This document shows positions 9,097 through 18,488 of a DNA stretch of 64,000 nucleotides, piece after piece; the first letter of the stretch is position 1; each line of letters starts with the position of its first letter. The DNA comes from Deltaproteobacteria bacterium (GTDB lineage: Bacteria; Myxococcota_A; Polyangia; Haliangiales; Haliangiaceae), in assembly GCA_013812655.1 (NCBI GenBank), contig JACCTC010000343.1:28936-92935 (forward strand), written 5' to 3'. Made by a program: the position numbers and the translations under genes. The notes beneath the pieces were generated by a model. It was not told where the DNA came from. It worked only from the letters and a program-made list of their open reading frames with translations, and searched no databases.

Positions 9097-10266
9097 TCAA
9101 CCTCGGATGATCTCGGCCATCGCCTCGGCGAGCCGCTCGGGCGTGCACACCAGGATGTCCATCCCGACCTTGCGGCACTTGCGCGCGGTCGCCTTGTTGT
9201 ACTCGGGGCGGGCGTCGTAGCCGAGCGCGCCGAGGCCGATCATCCGCACGCCGGAGTCGGCCATGACCCGCACCTGGTCGATCAGGTCGCGCTCGTCGCG
9301 GCCCTCGAAGAAGTCGGTGATCAGCACGACGATCGACCGCGCCGGCTCGGCGACGAGACCCGCCGAGTAGACGAGCGCCTGGGTGATGTCCGTGCCACCG
9401 CCGAGCTGGACCTTGAGCAGCACGTCGACGGGGGAGCCAACCTCGGCGGAGAGATCGACGACGGTCGTATCGAACAGCACGAGCGACGTCCTGACCGCCG
9501 GCAGCTCCGCGAAGATCGACGCCATCACAGCCGAGAAGATCGCCGAGTCGAGCATCGAGCCCGACTGATCGACGCAGACGATGATGTGCCACGGCCGCTT
9601 GTTCCGCTCGGCCGCGAAATAGAACAGCTGATCGACGAGCAGCCGCCGCCGCTCGTCGTCCCAGTTGTGGAGGTTCTTGCGCAGCGTCTTCTTGAGGTCG
9701 AGGTTCTTGAACACCTTGCGCGGCGAGTGGCGGTCCTTGCGGAGCGCGCCCGTGATCGCGGCCTCGACGCGGATCTCGAGCTGCTGCTTCAGCTGCTGGA
9801 CGACCTGATCGATGATCTTGCGGGCGAGGATGCGCGCGCGGGGATCGAGCAGATCCTTGTGCGTCATCAGCGTCTTCACGAGCTCGATGTTCGGCTCGAT
9901 CTTCTCGAGCAGCTTCGGGTGATCGAGGAGCTCGGCGATGCCGCGCCGCGAGATCAGCTCGCGCTCGAGCACCTCCTTCGCCTGGCGCGGGAACAGCTCG
10001 GTCACCGCGTCGATCCAGGTCGGCACCGTCAGCGCCGAGGAGCCGCGCCCTGCCCCGCGGTCATCGCCCTCGAACACGAAGTCGAGCGCCGCCGCCGCCG
10101 ATGCCGCGCGCTCGTCCGCGCCGACACCGAGACCGACCTGCTCGGCGGTCTTGCCGATCACCAGGCGCCAGCGGCTGACCCAGCTCTGGTCCTCGGGTGA
10201 CAGGTTGACCGCTGGAGGAGGTGGTGCGGCCTTGACGGGCGCCGCTCGCTTGCGTGGGCCCGCCAT
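9097..10266 (-). CDS. VWA (von Willebrand A) domain protein
   Basis: A 389-aa protein; its ATG overlaps the stop of the DUF5682 gene by one base, indicating translational coupling. The C-terminal half is a VWA domain with an intact metal-ion site: VCVDQSGSM (DxSxS), the Thr in GGGTDITQALVYSAG, and the Asp in VVLITDFFEG. The N-terminal half is helical and Arg/Lys-rich. MoxR AAA ATPases work with VWA partners in metal insertion or complex remodelling, and this one sits in the same operon as a MoxR gene, so it is probably the partner. Confidence 0.85.
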   Translation of the reverse strand: MAGPRKRAAPVKAAPPPPAVNLSPEDQSWVSRWRLVIGKTAEQVGLGVGADERAASAAAALDFVFEGDDRGAGRGSSALTVPTWIDAVTELFPRQAKEVLERELISRRGIAELLDHPKLLEKIEPNIELVKTLMTHKDLLDPRARILARKIIDQVVQQLKQQLEIRVEAAITGALRKDRHSPRKVFKNLDLKKTLRKNLHNWDDERRRLLVDQLFYFAAERNKRPWHIIVCVDQSGSMLDSAIFSAVMASIFAELPAVRTSLVLFDTTVVDLSAEVGSPVDVLLKVQLGGGTDITQALVYSAGLVAEPARSIVVLITDFFEGRDERDLIDQVRVMADSGVRMIGLGALGYDARPEYNKATARKCRKVGMDILVCTPERLAEAMAEIIRG

Positions 10267-12797
10267 CAGAACGTCCACTCCTTCATGATCGCGGCGACCC
10301 TCGCGTCGATCGTCGCGAGGTACGCGCCTGCCTCGGTCGAGGTCGCCGGCAGCTCCGCGATCTGCTCCGCGTCGGCGAGGCCGTAGCGCGCCGCGACCCG
10401 GTCCGCGAACGCGAGCCGCTGCCGTTCGTGGAGCCGCTCGAACGCGTGGCGGACCTTGGGGAGCAGCACCATGAAGTCGTCCCACGGCGCGGCCCTCAGC
10501 AGCTGATCGATCGCACCGATCAGTGCCTCTGCTCCGAGCAGCATCGAGGTCTTCGATACCGCGAACGCACCGTCGAGGAACTCGCCTGCGAGCACCATCT
10601 TCGCGGGCTGCGACCGGGCGAACGCGGCGACGCGTGCCGCGAGATCGTTCGGGTCGATCTCGCGCAGCTCGGTCAGGATCCCGGCGAAAGCGCCCTGCAT
10701 GAACGGAATCTCCGTCGAGATCGCGGCCTGCTTGACCTGGTCGGCGAACAGCGTGCGATCGAGCTCGAGGTCCCCGCCGAGCACGGCCTCGGCGAGCGAC
10801 TTGAGGTGCGCGATCGTCAACTCCTGCTGTTCGATCGGCACGGCGCCGAGGTCGGTGATCGCGAGACAGGCACGCGCGTAGCTACGGCTCGCGAGCTTTT
10901 CGATCGCGTCGCGGCCGAGGTCGCGCTGGATCGCGAGCCGATCGAGCACGAGCAGGTGGACGAGCGCCTCGCACTGGGAAGCGAAGTGGCGATCCTCGTC
11001 GATCGCGGCGCCCGCGGCCGCCTCGAGCCGCTGCACGAGGTGCGGCAGCTGCATCGACACCGCATCGAGCAGGCGCTGGCAGGTCGCACCGGCGTGACGT
11101 TGCTCCTTCGCGACATCCTCCTCGAGCTGTGCGATCGCCGCGGACTCGATGGTGTCGCCGTAGAGGTTCTTGTCGATCAGCTGCGCCTCGGTCTTCGGCG
11201 ACCACAGCAGCTGCCACTTCTCGCGAAATAGCGTCGAGCCGTCGCCGGTGGCCCCGCCCTCGCGCTGCGCGAGCGAGATGTCGAGCTTCGCGAGCCGGTG
11301 GAGGAATGCCGAGCGCTTCGAGTCCTGGTCCTCGCGCAGATCGAGCGTAAGCGTCATCCGCTTGTCGCGCCCCATCACGTCACCGAGCTCGAGGGTGTCG
11401 AGCTGCGCGTAGAAGTCATGGACGATCGGCAACTTGCCGAGTGCCGGGGTGACACGACCGATCGCGTTACCGATCTCCGCGCCCGTCATCGCGAGCAGCA
11501 GGTGGCGCCCCTCCTCGTCGGGGCGGCCCTTGCAGCAACACGAGATCAGCGCGTCGCGGATGTCGTCGAGGATCGGCATCGGCCGGCCGCGCAGCACCGC
11601 GAGCATCCGGGCGTGCTGGGTCACCGAGATCGCATCCGCACTCGACAGCATTTCGCCATCCTTGCGGCCACGCGCGAGGACGCTGACGACGTGCTCGACC
11701 ATCGCGGCGATCCACGGCTCCTCGTCCTTGTCGTCGAGGTGCTCCCACACCGCCTGGTAGAACCGCGGCGCACGATTCGCGGCGCCATAGCCCGACAGCT
11801 CGCTGACGCGAAAGTACGAGTACGGCACGACGGTGGTCAGCCACGTCCCCGCGGGCGGCGTTGGCGGCGGCTCGGGGTCGGCGCGGTCGAGGAACAGGTG
11901 GAAGCCGCCGCACACGACCATCGCCTGCTCGGGTGCGAGTCCACGCTTCGCGAGCTCCGCCTTGATCGTGGCGAGCATGTGGCGCTCGCGAGGCAACGTG
12001 CCGTCGCGCGCGAGCCGCGCCGGATTCGAGGTCGCGCGGACCGCGGCGCAGAAGTACGCCATGTCGCGGCGAAACTCGTCGTACGTGCCGTGGCGGTGGC
12101 CGATCTCGAACAGCGAGTCCCACGCCTCGTCCCACGAGCGATAGCCGGCGACCCTGGCGAGCGTCTGGTAGAAGCTGCTCTCGACCACGGCCGCCTCCCA
12201 GCTCGGCACGGCGGTGCCCGGTGCCGGTTCGCTGGCGTCGGCTACCTCGTCACCGTCGTCGTCGGCATCGTCGTCGATGTCATCGTGATCGCCGTCGTCA
12301 TCGGGATCGTTGTCCTCGTCGTCGAACGCGGTGTGCTCCCAGTCCGCCGGATCGATCAGCGCGTGGTTTGGCAAGTCGATGAACACGGCCTCGGCGCCGA
12401 TCGCGACCGCCTCCTTCATCGCGACGTACTCCGGCGAGTAGCCGAGCAGCGGGTACCAGACCGGGAACCGTGGCGGGATGTCCGGCGCCGCGCTCGCTTT
12501 CCCCGCGAGTCCGAGGATGTTTCCGTCGTCGCGGTAGCTCGCGTACAGCGCGATCGGCGGCTTGGTCTTGGTGTCGACGATGTGCCGGATCATCTCGGTC
12601 GCGCCCGCGGGTCCTTCGATCAGGACGAGCTTCGGCTTGCGCGCGCGGATCGCTGCCCGCAGGTGGCGCGCGACCATCGGCGAGTGATGGCGGACCGGAA
12701 ACCAGTACAGCGGCTCCGCGAGCACGCGGTCGGCCTCGGCCCGCACGCGCTCGATGTCGAGACCGCCGTCGGGCTGCTGATCTCCCGGCGCGGTCAT
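10266..12797 (-). CDS. DUF5682-family protein
   Basis: An 843-aa protein. The N-terminal region (LYWFPVRHHSPMVARHLRAA, LVLIEGPAG, the acidic stretch near residues 165-190) matches DUF5682, which usually occurs with MoxR and VWA genes. The Asp-rich patch is an acidic loop. The biochemical activity is unknown. The gene overlaps the MoxR gene by four bases (ATGA) and the VWA gene by one, so the three are made together. Confidence 0.75.
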   Translation of the reverse strand: MTAPGDQQPDGGLDIERVRAEADRVLAEPLYWFPVRHHSPMVARHLRAAIRARKPKLVLIEGPAGATEMIRHIVDTKTKPPIALYASYRDDGNILGLAGKASAAPDIPPRFPVWYPLLGYSPEYVAMKEAVAIGAEAVFIDLPNHALIDPADWEHTAFDDEDNDPDDDGDHDDIDDDADDDGDEVADASEPAPGTAVPSWEAAVVESSFYQTLARVAGYRSWDEAWDSLFEIGHRHGTYDEFRRDMAYFCAAVRATSNPARLARDGTLPRERHMLATIKAELAKRGLAPEQAMVVCGGFHLFLDRADPEPPPTPPAGTWLTTVVPYSYFRVSELSGYGAANRAPRFYQAVWEHLDDKDEEPWIAAMVEHVVSVLARGRKDGEMLSSADAISVTQHARMLAVLRGRPMPILDDIRDALISCCCKGRPDEEGRHLLLAMTGAEIGNAIGRVTPALGKLPIVHDFYAQLDTLELGDVMGRDKRMTLTLDLREDQDSKRSAFLHRLAKLDISLAQREGGATGDGSTLFREKWQLLWSPKTEAQLIDKNLYGDTIESAAIAQLEEDVAKEQRHAGATCQRLLDAVSMQLPHLVQRLEAAAGAAIDEDRHFASQCEALVHLLVLDRLAIQRDLGRDAIEKLASRSYARACLAITDLGAVPIEQQELTIAHLKSLAEAVLGGDLELDRTLFADQVKQAAISTEIPFMQGAFAGILTELREIDPNDLAARVAAFARSQPAKMVLAGEFLDGAFAVSKTSMLLGAEALIGAIDQLLRAAPWDDFMVLLPKVRHAFERLHERQRLAFADRVAARYGLADAEQIAELPATSTEAGAYLATIDARVAAIMKEWTF

Positions 12798-13954
12798 GAC
12801 GCGCTCGTCACCGCCTTGAGCGCCGCGTCGTGGAACGTCTTCCAGCTCGCGTCCTTCGCGCCGCGCTTCTTGGCGACGACCGCGAGGTACTCCTTCAGCA
12901 CCTTGAGGTCATCGAGGTCCTCCTTGACGACCGAGCCCACCAGGTTCCGGGCGATCTCCTCGATCGAGACGGCGCCGTTGCCGAAGTAGCGCGCGCGGAT
13001 CGCCGAGTCGAGCGCGACCCCGATCGCCTCCGCCGTCGACAGCGTGGTCGATACCTTCTGGAAGCTGATGCCATCGGCGGTCGTACCCGCGCGCATCTCG
13101 CGGAACACCGTCGCCAGCATCGCGATCACCGGCTCCTCGATCTTCGCCGGGATCTTGTAGCGCTCGAGGAGCTCCTTCGAGCGGTCGCGCACGATCGCGA
13201 TCTCGGTCTTCTGGTCCGCGACGATCGGGATATGCACGTAGTTGAACCGGCGCTTGAGCGCGGCGGACAGCTCGTTGACGCCCTGATCGCGCGAGTTCGC
13301 GGTCGCGATCACGTTGAAGCCCGGGCGCGCGAACACCATGTTCGCGTCGGGCAGCTCGGGCACGACCATGTTCTTGTCCGACAGGATCGAGACGAGCGCG
13401 TCCTGGACGTCGGGCACGCAGCGCGTGATCTCCTCGAACCGCAGCAGCGCGCCGGTCTTCATCGCGATCATCGTCGGCGAAGGGATCATGTTCTCGGGCT
13501 TCGGACCCTCGGCGATCACGCGCGCGACGTTCCACGAGTACTTGATCTGGTCCTCGGTCGTGCCGGCGGTGCCCTGGATGGTAAGCGTCGAGCACCCGCT
13601 GATCGCCGCCGCGAGGTGCTCCGAGAGCCAGCTCTTGCCGGTGCCCGGCTCGCCGACGAGCAGCAGCGCCCGCTCGCTCGCGAGTGTCACGATCGCACGT
13701 TCGACGATCGTGTCGTCGCCGAAGAACTTGCGCGTGATCGCGACCTGCGTCTTCTTGCCGTTGATCGTCAGATCGAGCGGCTTCGCGGTGCCCGTGATGT
13801 AGGCGAGCACCGACCGCGGCGACAGCTTCCACGCGCTCGGCGGCGTGTCCGCATCGTGCTGCTTCAGCGCATCGAGCTGGGCGCGGAATTGCAGCTCCGC
13901 GGGCTCGCGCAGGATGCCGGCGTCAGTGTCGGTGTCTTTGCTGTCCTTGGCCAT
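12794..13954 (-). CDS. MoxR-family AAA+ ATPase
   Basis: A 386-aa ATPase. Walker A is LLLVGEPGTGKSWLSEHLAA, near residue 95. The Walker B region is LLRFEEITRCVPDVQDALVS, and sensor 1 is NVIATANSRDQGVNELSAAL, with KRRF after it. This is the MoxR pattern. Family members remodel protein complexes, usually together with VWA proteins. It lies third in the operon, ten bases after the unknown 491-aa gene and overlapping the DUF5682 gene by four bases. Confidence 0.9.
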   Translation of the reverse strand: MAKDSKDTDTDAGILREPAELQFRAQLDALKQHDADTPPSAWKLSPRSVLAYITGTAKPLDLTINGKKTQVAITRKFFGDDTIVERAIVTLASERALLLVGEPGTGKSWLSEHLAAAISGCSTLTIQGTAGTTEDQIKYSWNVARVIAEGPKPENMIPSPTMIAMKTGALLRFEEITRCVPDVQDALVSILSDKNMVVPELPDANMVFARPGFNVIATANSRDQGVNELSAALKRRFNYVHIPIVADQKTEIAIVRDRSKELLERYKIPAKIEEPVIAMLATVFREMRAGTTADGISFQKVSTTLSTAEAIGVALDSAIRARYFGNGAVSIEEIARNLVGSVVKEDLDDLKVLKEYLAVVAKKRGAKDASWKTFHDAALKAVTSAS

Positions 13955-13964
13955 GCGCGCTCCA

Positions 13965-15440
13965 TCAGTGCGAGAAATCCATCGTCTTCATCAGCGAGGC
14001 GAGATCGATCTTCTCGCCGGAGATCATGAGGTACTCGGGGCCATCGTCGCCGAACACGGTCAGCGGCTGGAACACGAGCCGGCCCATCTCGACGTGCATC
14101 AGCCCGTACAGCGGCGGCCGTGCGGCCTTGGGCTTCGCGAACGCCTTCAACGTCGTCATCAGCTCACCTCCGTCGGGACCCGTCGAGCACACCGCGTCGA
14201 GCTCGAGCCCCGCGGCCGCGAGCGGAAACACCTGTTGTTCGGGCCGGTACGGGTTCGGCACCGGCGCGCCGAGGTGATAGTCGGTGACGATCACCTCGTC
14301 CTGCAGCTCGATCTCGAGATCGAGCGGGCTGATCGGATGACCGCGCCACCGTGCCGCGACCCGTTCGCGATCCCAGTGGACGAGCCCGTCCCAGTCGACG
14401 AGCTTCTTGCCCGGCTTGACGGTCGACTTCGGGCCCAGCATCAGGCGACCGGAGCCGTGCTCGTCGAGGCTGACCGCGGCGTCGGTGACGAGGATCTCGG
14501 TGCGGTCGAGCAGGAGCTTCGGCGTGAATTTCTGCGCCTGCGGCAGGTGGAGGAACGCCTCCGCCGGCACACCCGGCTTCTTGCCGAACACGCACGACCA
14601 CGCGAGCCGCGCCCCGCGAGGCACGCTGCCCTGCTCGTCGAGCGTGATCATCCGGAACTCGAACGCGGCGGAGCCGTCGAGCAGCGCACGCTTGTGGACC
14701 CCGATCACCGCGAGCCGGAGCGCGCGCACCGGCATCGCCGGCGACGACAGCAGCAACCGCCCGAGCGCGACCTGATCGTCCTCGCGGATCGCCTCGAGCA
14801 GCCCGCGGCCGATCAGCCACGTGCGGGTCAGGAAGAACACGAAGCGGCGTGCCGAGAACTGATCGCTGTCACCGAGGAATCGATCGAGCTCGTCGCCGAC
14901 ATAGCGCAGCGACGTCGCGAGTCGCATCAGCTTCAAGCGGGACGCTTCCTTGAAGCTGGCATCGAGCTTCTGGCGCGTGGCGGTCGACGCCGTGGTCAAC
15001 CCCGATCCGACGAGCCCCTCGACCGTGCGGGCCAGCTCCTCGAGCACCGGCACGAGCGCGCTGCGGTTCTCCGGCGTCGCGGTGCGCGCGGTGGGCGGCG
15101 TCGCCGGCGTGCCACCGCTGGGCTGCCCGGGCGCGAGCGCAGCAACCGCGACATCGAGCGACAGCACGCGCTCGAACACGCGCAGCGCCGTCTGCGTGCG
15201 CAAGAGGACGCGTGCCGCCTCGGCGTCGGCTGCACGGACGTGACGGATCAGCGCCTCGACCTCGCCGGCGAGGTAGGCAGCGCCGGCGCGGCGGAGCTCC
15301 TCACCGTGCGCCGACAGCCGCTGCACGTCATCGCTGGCCGCCGCCTTGATGCCGCGAACGAACAGGTTCTCGAGGGCCTGCTGCAGCGCGAACAGCGCCG
15401 CGGTGACCTCGGTGTGAGAACCAGCGGCGGCGCCCTGCAT
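13965..15440 (-). CDS. Unrecognised 491-aa protein of the MoxR/VWA operon
   Basis: The ATG at 15440 overlaps the stop of the upstream SWIM gene by one base (TCAT seen on the plus strand). The N-terminal ~110 residues are helical (ALFALQQALENLFVRGIKAA). A Pro/Ala/Thr-rich linker follows, then a helical part and a mixed part with LDLEIELQDEVIVTDYHLGA. The final region holds short aromatic motifs (GLMHVEMGRLVFQPLTVFGD). I do not recognise a family. Its place between the SWIM gene and the MoxR gene suggests it is a substrate or scaffold of the ATPase machine. Related operons elsewhere carry DUF5691 in this slot, but the sequence does not obviously match. Confidence 0.6.
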   Translation of the reverse strand: MQGAAAGSHTEVTAALFALQQALENLFVRGIKAAASDDVQRLSAHGEELRRAGAAYLAGEVEALIRHVRAADAEAARVLLRTQTALRVFERVLSLDVAVAALAPGQPSGGTPATPPTARTATPENRSALVPVLEELARTVEGLVGSGLTTASTATRQKLDASFKEASRLKLMRLATSLRYVGDELDRFLGDSDQFSARRFVFFLTRTWLIGRGLLEAIREDDQVALGRLLLSSPAMPVRALRLAVIGVHKRALLDGSAAFEFRMITLDEQGSVPRGARLAWSCVFGKKPGVPAEAFLHLPQAQKFTPKLLLDRTEILVTDAAVSLDEHGSGRLMLGPKSTVKPGKKLVDWDGLVHWDRERVAARWRGHPISPLDLEIELQDEVIVTDYHLGAPVPNPYRPEQQVFPLAAAGLELDAVCSTGPDGGELMTTLKAFAKPKAARPPLYGLMHVEMGRLVFQPLTVFGDDGPEYLMISGEKIDLASLMKTMDFSH

Positions 15441-15958
15441 CACAGCGCGTAATAGTCTTCCGGAATGGTCTCGGTCGGTCGCCAGTCGAGCTCGCCGGCC
15501 TCGGCGCCCTTGTAGCGCACGAAGGTCGCGGTCGCCGCATCCTTGTCGAGCGCGGGCTTCGCCTGGCGACTCGCCTTGGCCCACGCGTTCGCGATGGTCG
15601 GATCGAGCTCCCCGGATTGCGCGAGGCCGATCGCGAGCACGAGGATGTGCTTGCAGAGCGCACCGCGCAGGCCGCCGCAGTGGTTGAGGTTCTGCGTGCA
15701 GCAGAAGAACTCGCCCTTGGTGCCGAGCCGGCACGCATAGAGGAGGCTGTGATCGGTCTGGCTCTTCACCACGCCGGTCACGTGATCGTCGGTCACCGAC
15801 GAGAACAGCTGGAACCGATCGGCTCGCAGCATCTTCGTCACCTTCGACATCCGCGAGGCATCCGTGTTCGCGGTCAGCGTCCGGATGAATCCCGGCAGAT
15901 CGATCGTGCTCTTCGCGGGCGTCATACCCGCCGTGGGTCCCACCAGCTTCCTCGCCAT
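15440..15958 (-). CDS. SWIM-like zinc protein, first gene of the MoxR/VWA operon
   Basis: The ATG at 15958 gives 172 aa. A C-x7-C-x7-CKH cluster (starting CTQNLNHC, ending ALCKHILVLA) matches that of the BRCT protein at the other end of the operon, and both end in YKGAEAGELDWRPTETIPED. It begins a run of six genes with gaps or overlaps of no more than ten bases. SWIM domains bind DNA or protein. The longer upstream reading frame overlaps the next gene and is rejected. Confidence 0.75.
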   Translation of the reverse strand: MARKLVGPTAGMTPAKSTIDLPGFIRTLTANTDASRMSKVTKMLRADRFQLFSSVTDDHVTGVVKSQTDHSLLYACRLGTKGEFFCCTQNLNHCGGLRGALCKHILVLAIGLAQSGELDPTIANAWAKASRQAKPALDKDAATATFVRYKGAEAGELDWRPTETIPEDYYAL

Positions 15959-16022
15959 GAGCGGGACGTTTGCACGAGCCCGCGGCAACGACAAACAGCT
16001 GGTTGCTGCAATCTGACCCGGC

Positions 16023-17489
16023 TCAGGACCCGCAGAGCGCTGCGAGCGCGGCGACCAGACCGCGCGCGCGCTCCGGGTGCTGCCGGAACATCGGCGACGT
16101 GAACGGCGGCAGGACCCGGTTCGCCAGCGCGTGACCACGGCCGAGCTCCGCGATGCCCCACCCCCCGCCGGTGCGCTGGGCGCCGGCAAAGCCCGCCGCG
16201 ATCGCGAGCGCGGCCTGCCCGATCGCGGCGAGCGGACGATCCTCGGGGAGCGACAGCTGGCCTTGAAAGCCCTGGACCAGCGACGTGCGGAGTGCGGCAG
16301 CGATGTCGACCGGCAATGCAGGCGTGGAGGACGGACGCTCGCGAGCACGCTCGCGCAGCAGCTCGAGGCCGGGCAGCAACTCGACGATCAACGGCGCCAT
16401 GTCGCGATCGCCCGGATCTGCGTGCTCGACGTTCGCCAGAAAGCTCGCGAGCTCGTCGACGACCAGCTCGAGCGCGGCCAGCGCGGCGTCCCAGTCAGCG
16501 GGCGACGGTGGTGGCGGCGGGTCGGCAGCAATCGCGATCGAAGCCCGCCATGCTGCGAACGCGACTGCCGGATCGGAGCCGAGCGGGAACGTGCGCGCTG
16601 CCGCGACGAACGAATCGCAGATCTCGAGCGCGTACGCGAGCTGCCGGAATGGCGCGCCGTCCGCCACGACCTGTCGCAGCGCGCCCTCGAGCACGAGGAA
16701 GTGCGCGTAGTCGACCGGCGTGTCCTCGCGGACGAAGACGATCGGATGAAATAGCGTGAGCGGGCCACTGAGCCGCGTGCGGATCAGGTGCGCACTCTCG
16801 ATCAATGCTGGGCCGCGGTCCTGGCTCACGAAATGACTCGCGCATTGCTGGTTGTTGTAGAGGACCGCGGCCTCGAACGTGAGCTTCGCCGCGACCGGGT
16901 AGCTCCGACACGCGCTGGGCTTTGCGGCCTCGCCGAACCGCGCGTGCAGACCGCAGCGCTCGTCCGGCTGCAAGAACACGCACCCGCTGTCGACGCGCCG
17001 CAGATACTGCTTGTCGTCGTGGCGCACGAACAGCTCACCGTCGGGCAGGTCCGCGAAGCTCGCGCGCAGCGGCAGCGCCGAGATCGAGGCCACCTCGTCC
17101 GCCGTGATCGGACCGAGGCGGTAGCTGCGGCAACACATCCCCGAGCCCTGGCAGGCGAACCGCGTGTCCGGCAGCGTCCGCGGCTCGAGCTCGATCTCGC
17201 CCGCCCAGATCGCGCGGACCCGGTCGCGGACGCCATCGCCGATGCCGTCGATCAGCTGGAGCAGCGTGAGGCACCGGAGAGAGTCTTCGATCGTGGCGCG
17301 TACGAAGCCGGCCTCGACGAGCTCGGCGATCAACCGGGGCGGCTCGCGAGTGCCGTCGAGCTTGCGCGCGACCGCGACCCCGGTCGGCCCGAGCGTCACC
17401 GTGCGCGTGAACAGCGGATCGAGCAGCGTGCCGCCACTGCCATCGCTCGCCGCCTGCAGCTCGAGCTCGTCGCGAAGCCGGAGGGCCAC
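16023..17489 (-). CDS. YkgJ-type cysteine-cluster protein
   Basis: A 488-aa protein starting with GTG at 17489. The central region has the YkgJ/Fli-B metal-cluster pattern: FACQGSGMCCRSYRLGPITA, DSGCVFLQPDERCGLHARFG, then AKPSACRSYPVAAKL. The N-terminal ~100 residues resemble PqqD-like or winged-helix domains seen in related proteins. The C-terminal ~200 residues are helical and unassigned. The cluster is thought to hold Fe-S or Zn, with unknown function. It reads the same way as the DUF1152 gene 18 bases upstream. Confidence 0.75.
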   Translation of the reverse strand: MALRLRDELELQAASDGSGGTLLDPLFTRTVTLGPTGVAVARKLDGTREPPRLIAELVEAGFVRATIEDSLRCLTLLQLIDGIGDGVRDRVRAIWAGEIELEPRTLPDTRFACQGSGMCCRSYRLGPITADEVASISALPLRASFADLPDGELFVRHDDKQYLRRVDSGCVFLQPDERCGLHARFGEAAKPSACRSYPVAAKLTFEAAVLYNNQQCASHFVSQDRGPALIESAHLIRTRLSGPLTLFHPIVFVREDTPVDYAHFLVLEGALRQVVADGAPFRQLAYALEICDSFVAAARTFPLGSDPAVAFAAWRASIAIAADPPPPPSPADWDAALAALELVVDELASFLANVEHADPGDRDMAPLIVELLPGLELLRERARERPSSTPALPVDIAAALRTSLVQGFQGQLSLPEDRPLAAIGQAALAIAAGFAGAQRTGGGWGIAELGRGHALANRVLPPFTSPMFRQHPERARGLVAALAALCGS

Positions 17490-17507
17490 GCCCGAGCATA
17501 CGTCTGT

Positions 17508-18458
17508 TCAGATCGGGATCGCGGTCCGCTCGCGAATCGCGATGGCCTTGCGTGCGGCCTCGACGCGCGCCGCGACCTCCCAGATCGAGTCGGTCGCCCG
17601 CAGGTCCTCGAGGAACAGGTGCGTCGCGGCAACCGCCCGCGCATCGAAGAACCAGTACATGCTCGACAGCGGCGAGAGCCAGACATGGGGTGCCGGCGCG
17701 CCGAACTCCCCGGCAAGCGCGCGCGTGATCACGCTGTGGACGTGGCTGCGCTTCTGATGCATCTGCCCCGCGAACACGTACTCGACGGCGCGGACGTAGG
17801 CGTCGACCGCGGGTGTGCCGGCCACCAGCGCGCTCGCACCCCAGTACGCGTTCACGCGCGAGAGCTCCGCGATCCGCTCGAACACTTGTGCGTGCGCGAT
17901 GCCGTCGCGAAGCTCGGCGTTCATCCCGACACACGCCATCGCGACCGGTACGTCGACGGACGTGGCCGCCGCGAGCGACGCGAGATCCTCCGATGGCGTG
18001 CCGAGCGAGGTCTCGTCGCCGCGCAGCATCGCGTCGATGCCGCCATCGATCAACACGATCGCGTCGATGCGCAGGCGCTCGACCAGCGCGCGGTATGCCC
18101 GCGCGAGCGGACGCACGCCCGTCTTGTCGAAGCTCCACACGACATGCGGCGCGCCGCCGATCGTCTCGTCGAGCCACCGCGCCAACCACGCCTCCGGGCA
18201 GTACGCGCGCTCGGTCGCCGCACGCGCATCGACCGCGTACAGGTTCGGGTGCTCGGAATCCTGGCGCGCCTCGAGCCCGTTCAGGTATGCGAACGACAGG
18301 CTCGCGAGCTCGACCTCGACGCCGCGGCGTCGCAGCTCGTGCGCGAGCGGGATCGCGCCGAGCACGTCATAACCACCACCGCACCCGGCAAGCAGGATCC
18401 GCCGCGGCGAGCCGAGCCTCTCCACCAGCGAGCAATCGAGCATCCCCGATCGTGTCAT
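17508..18458 (-). CDS. DUF1152-family protein
   Basis: A 316-aa protein. The opening RRILLAGCGGGYDVLGAIPL plus AHELRRRGVEVELASLSF is the nucleotide-binding-like start of DUF1152. AIVLIDGGIDAMLRGDETSL, then GTPSED, is a second conserved stretch. The family is uncharacterised and found in bacteria and archaea. The gene ends 18 bases before the YkgJ gene and starts 30 bases after the phytochelatin synthase stop, so all three could form one operon. Confidence 0.8.
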   Translation of the reverse strand: MTRSGMLDCSLVERLGSPRRILLAGCGGGYDVLGAIPLAHELRRRGVEVELASLSFAYLNGLEARQDSEHPNLYAVDARAATERAYCPEAWLARWLDETIGGAPHVVWSFDKTGVRPLARAYRALVERLRIDAIVLIDGGIDAMLRGDETSLGTPSEDLASLAAATSVDVPVAMACVGMNAELRDGIAHAQVFERIAELSRVNAYWGASALVAGTPAVDAYVRAVEYVFAGQMHQKRSHVHSVITRALAGEFGAPAPHVWLSPLSSMYWFFDARAVAATHLFLEDLRATDSIWEVAARVEAARKAIAIRERTAIPI

Positions 18459-18488
18459 TGAGACACTAACGATGCAAGGACGAAATTG

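Noticed and set aside
13965..15734. A 589-residue version of the unknown operon protein
   Set aside because: Its first 98 residues read the SWIM gene in the wrong frame; the ATG at 15440 fits the coupled operon.
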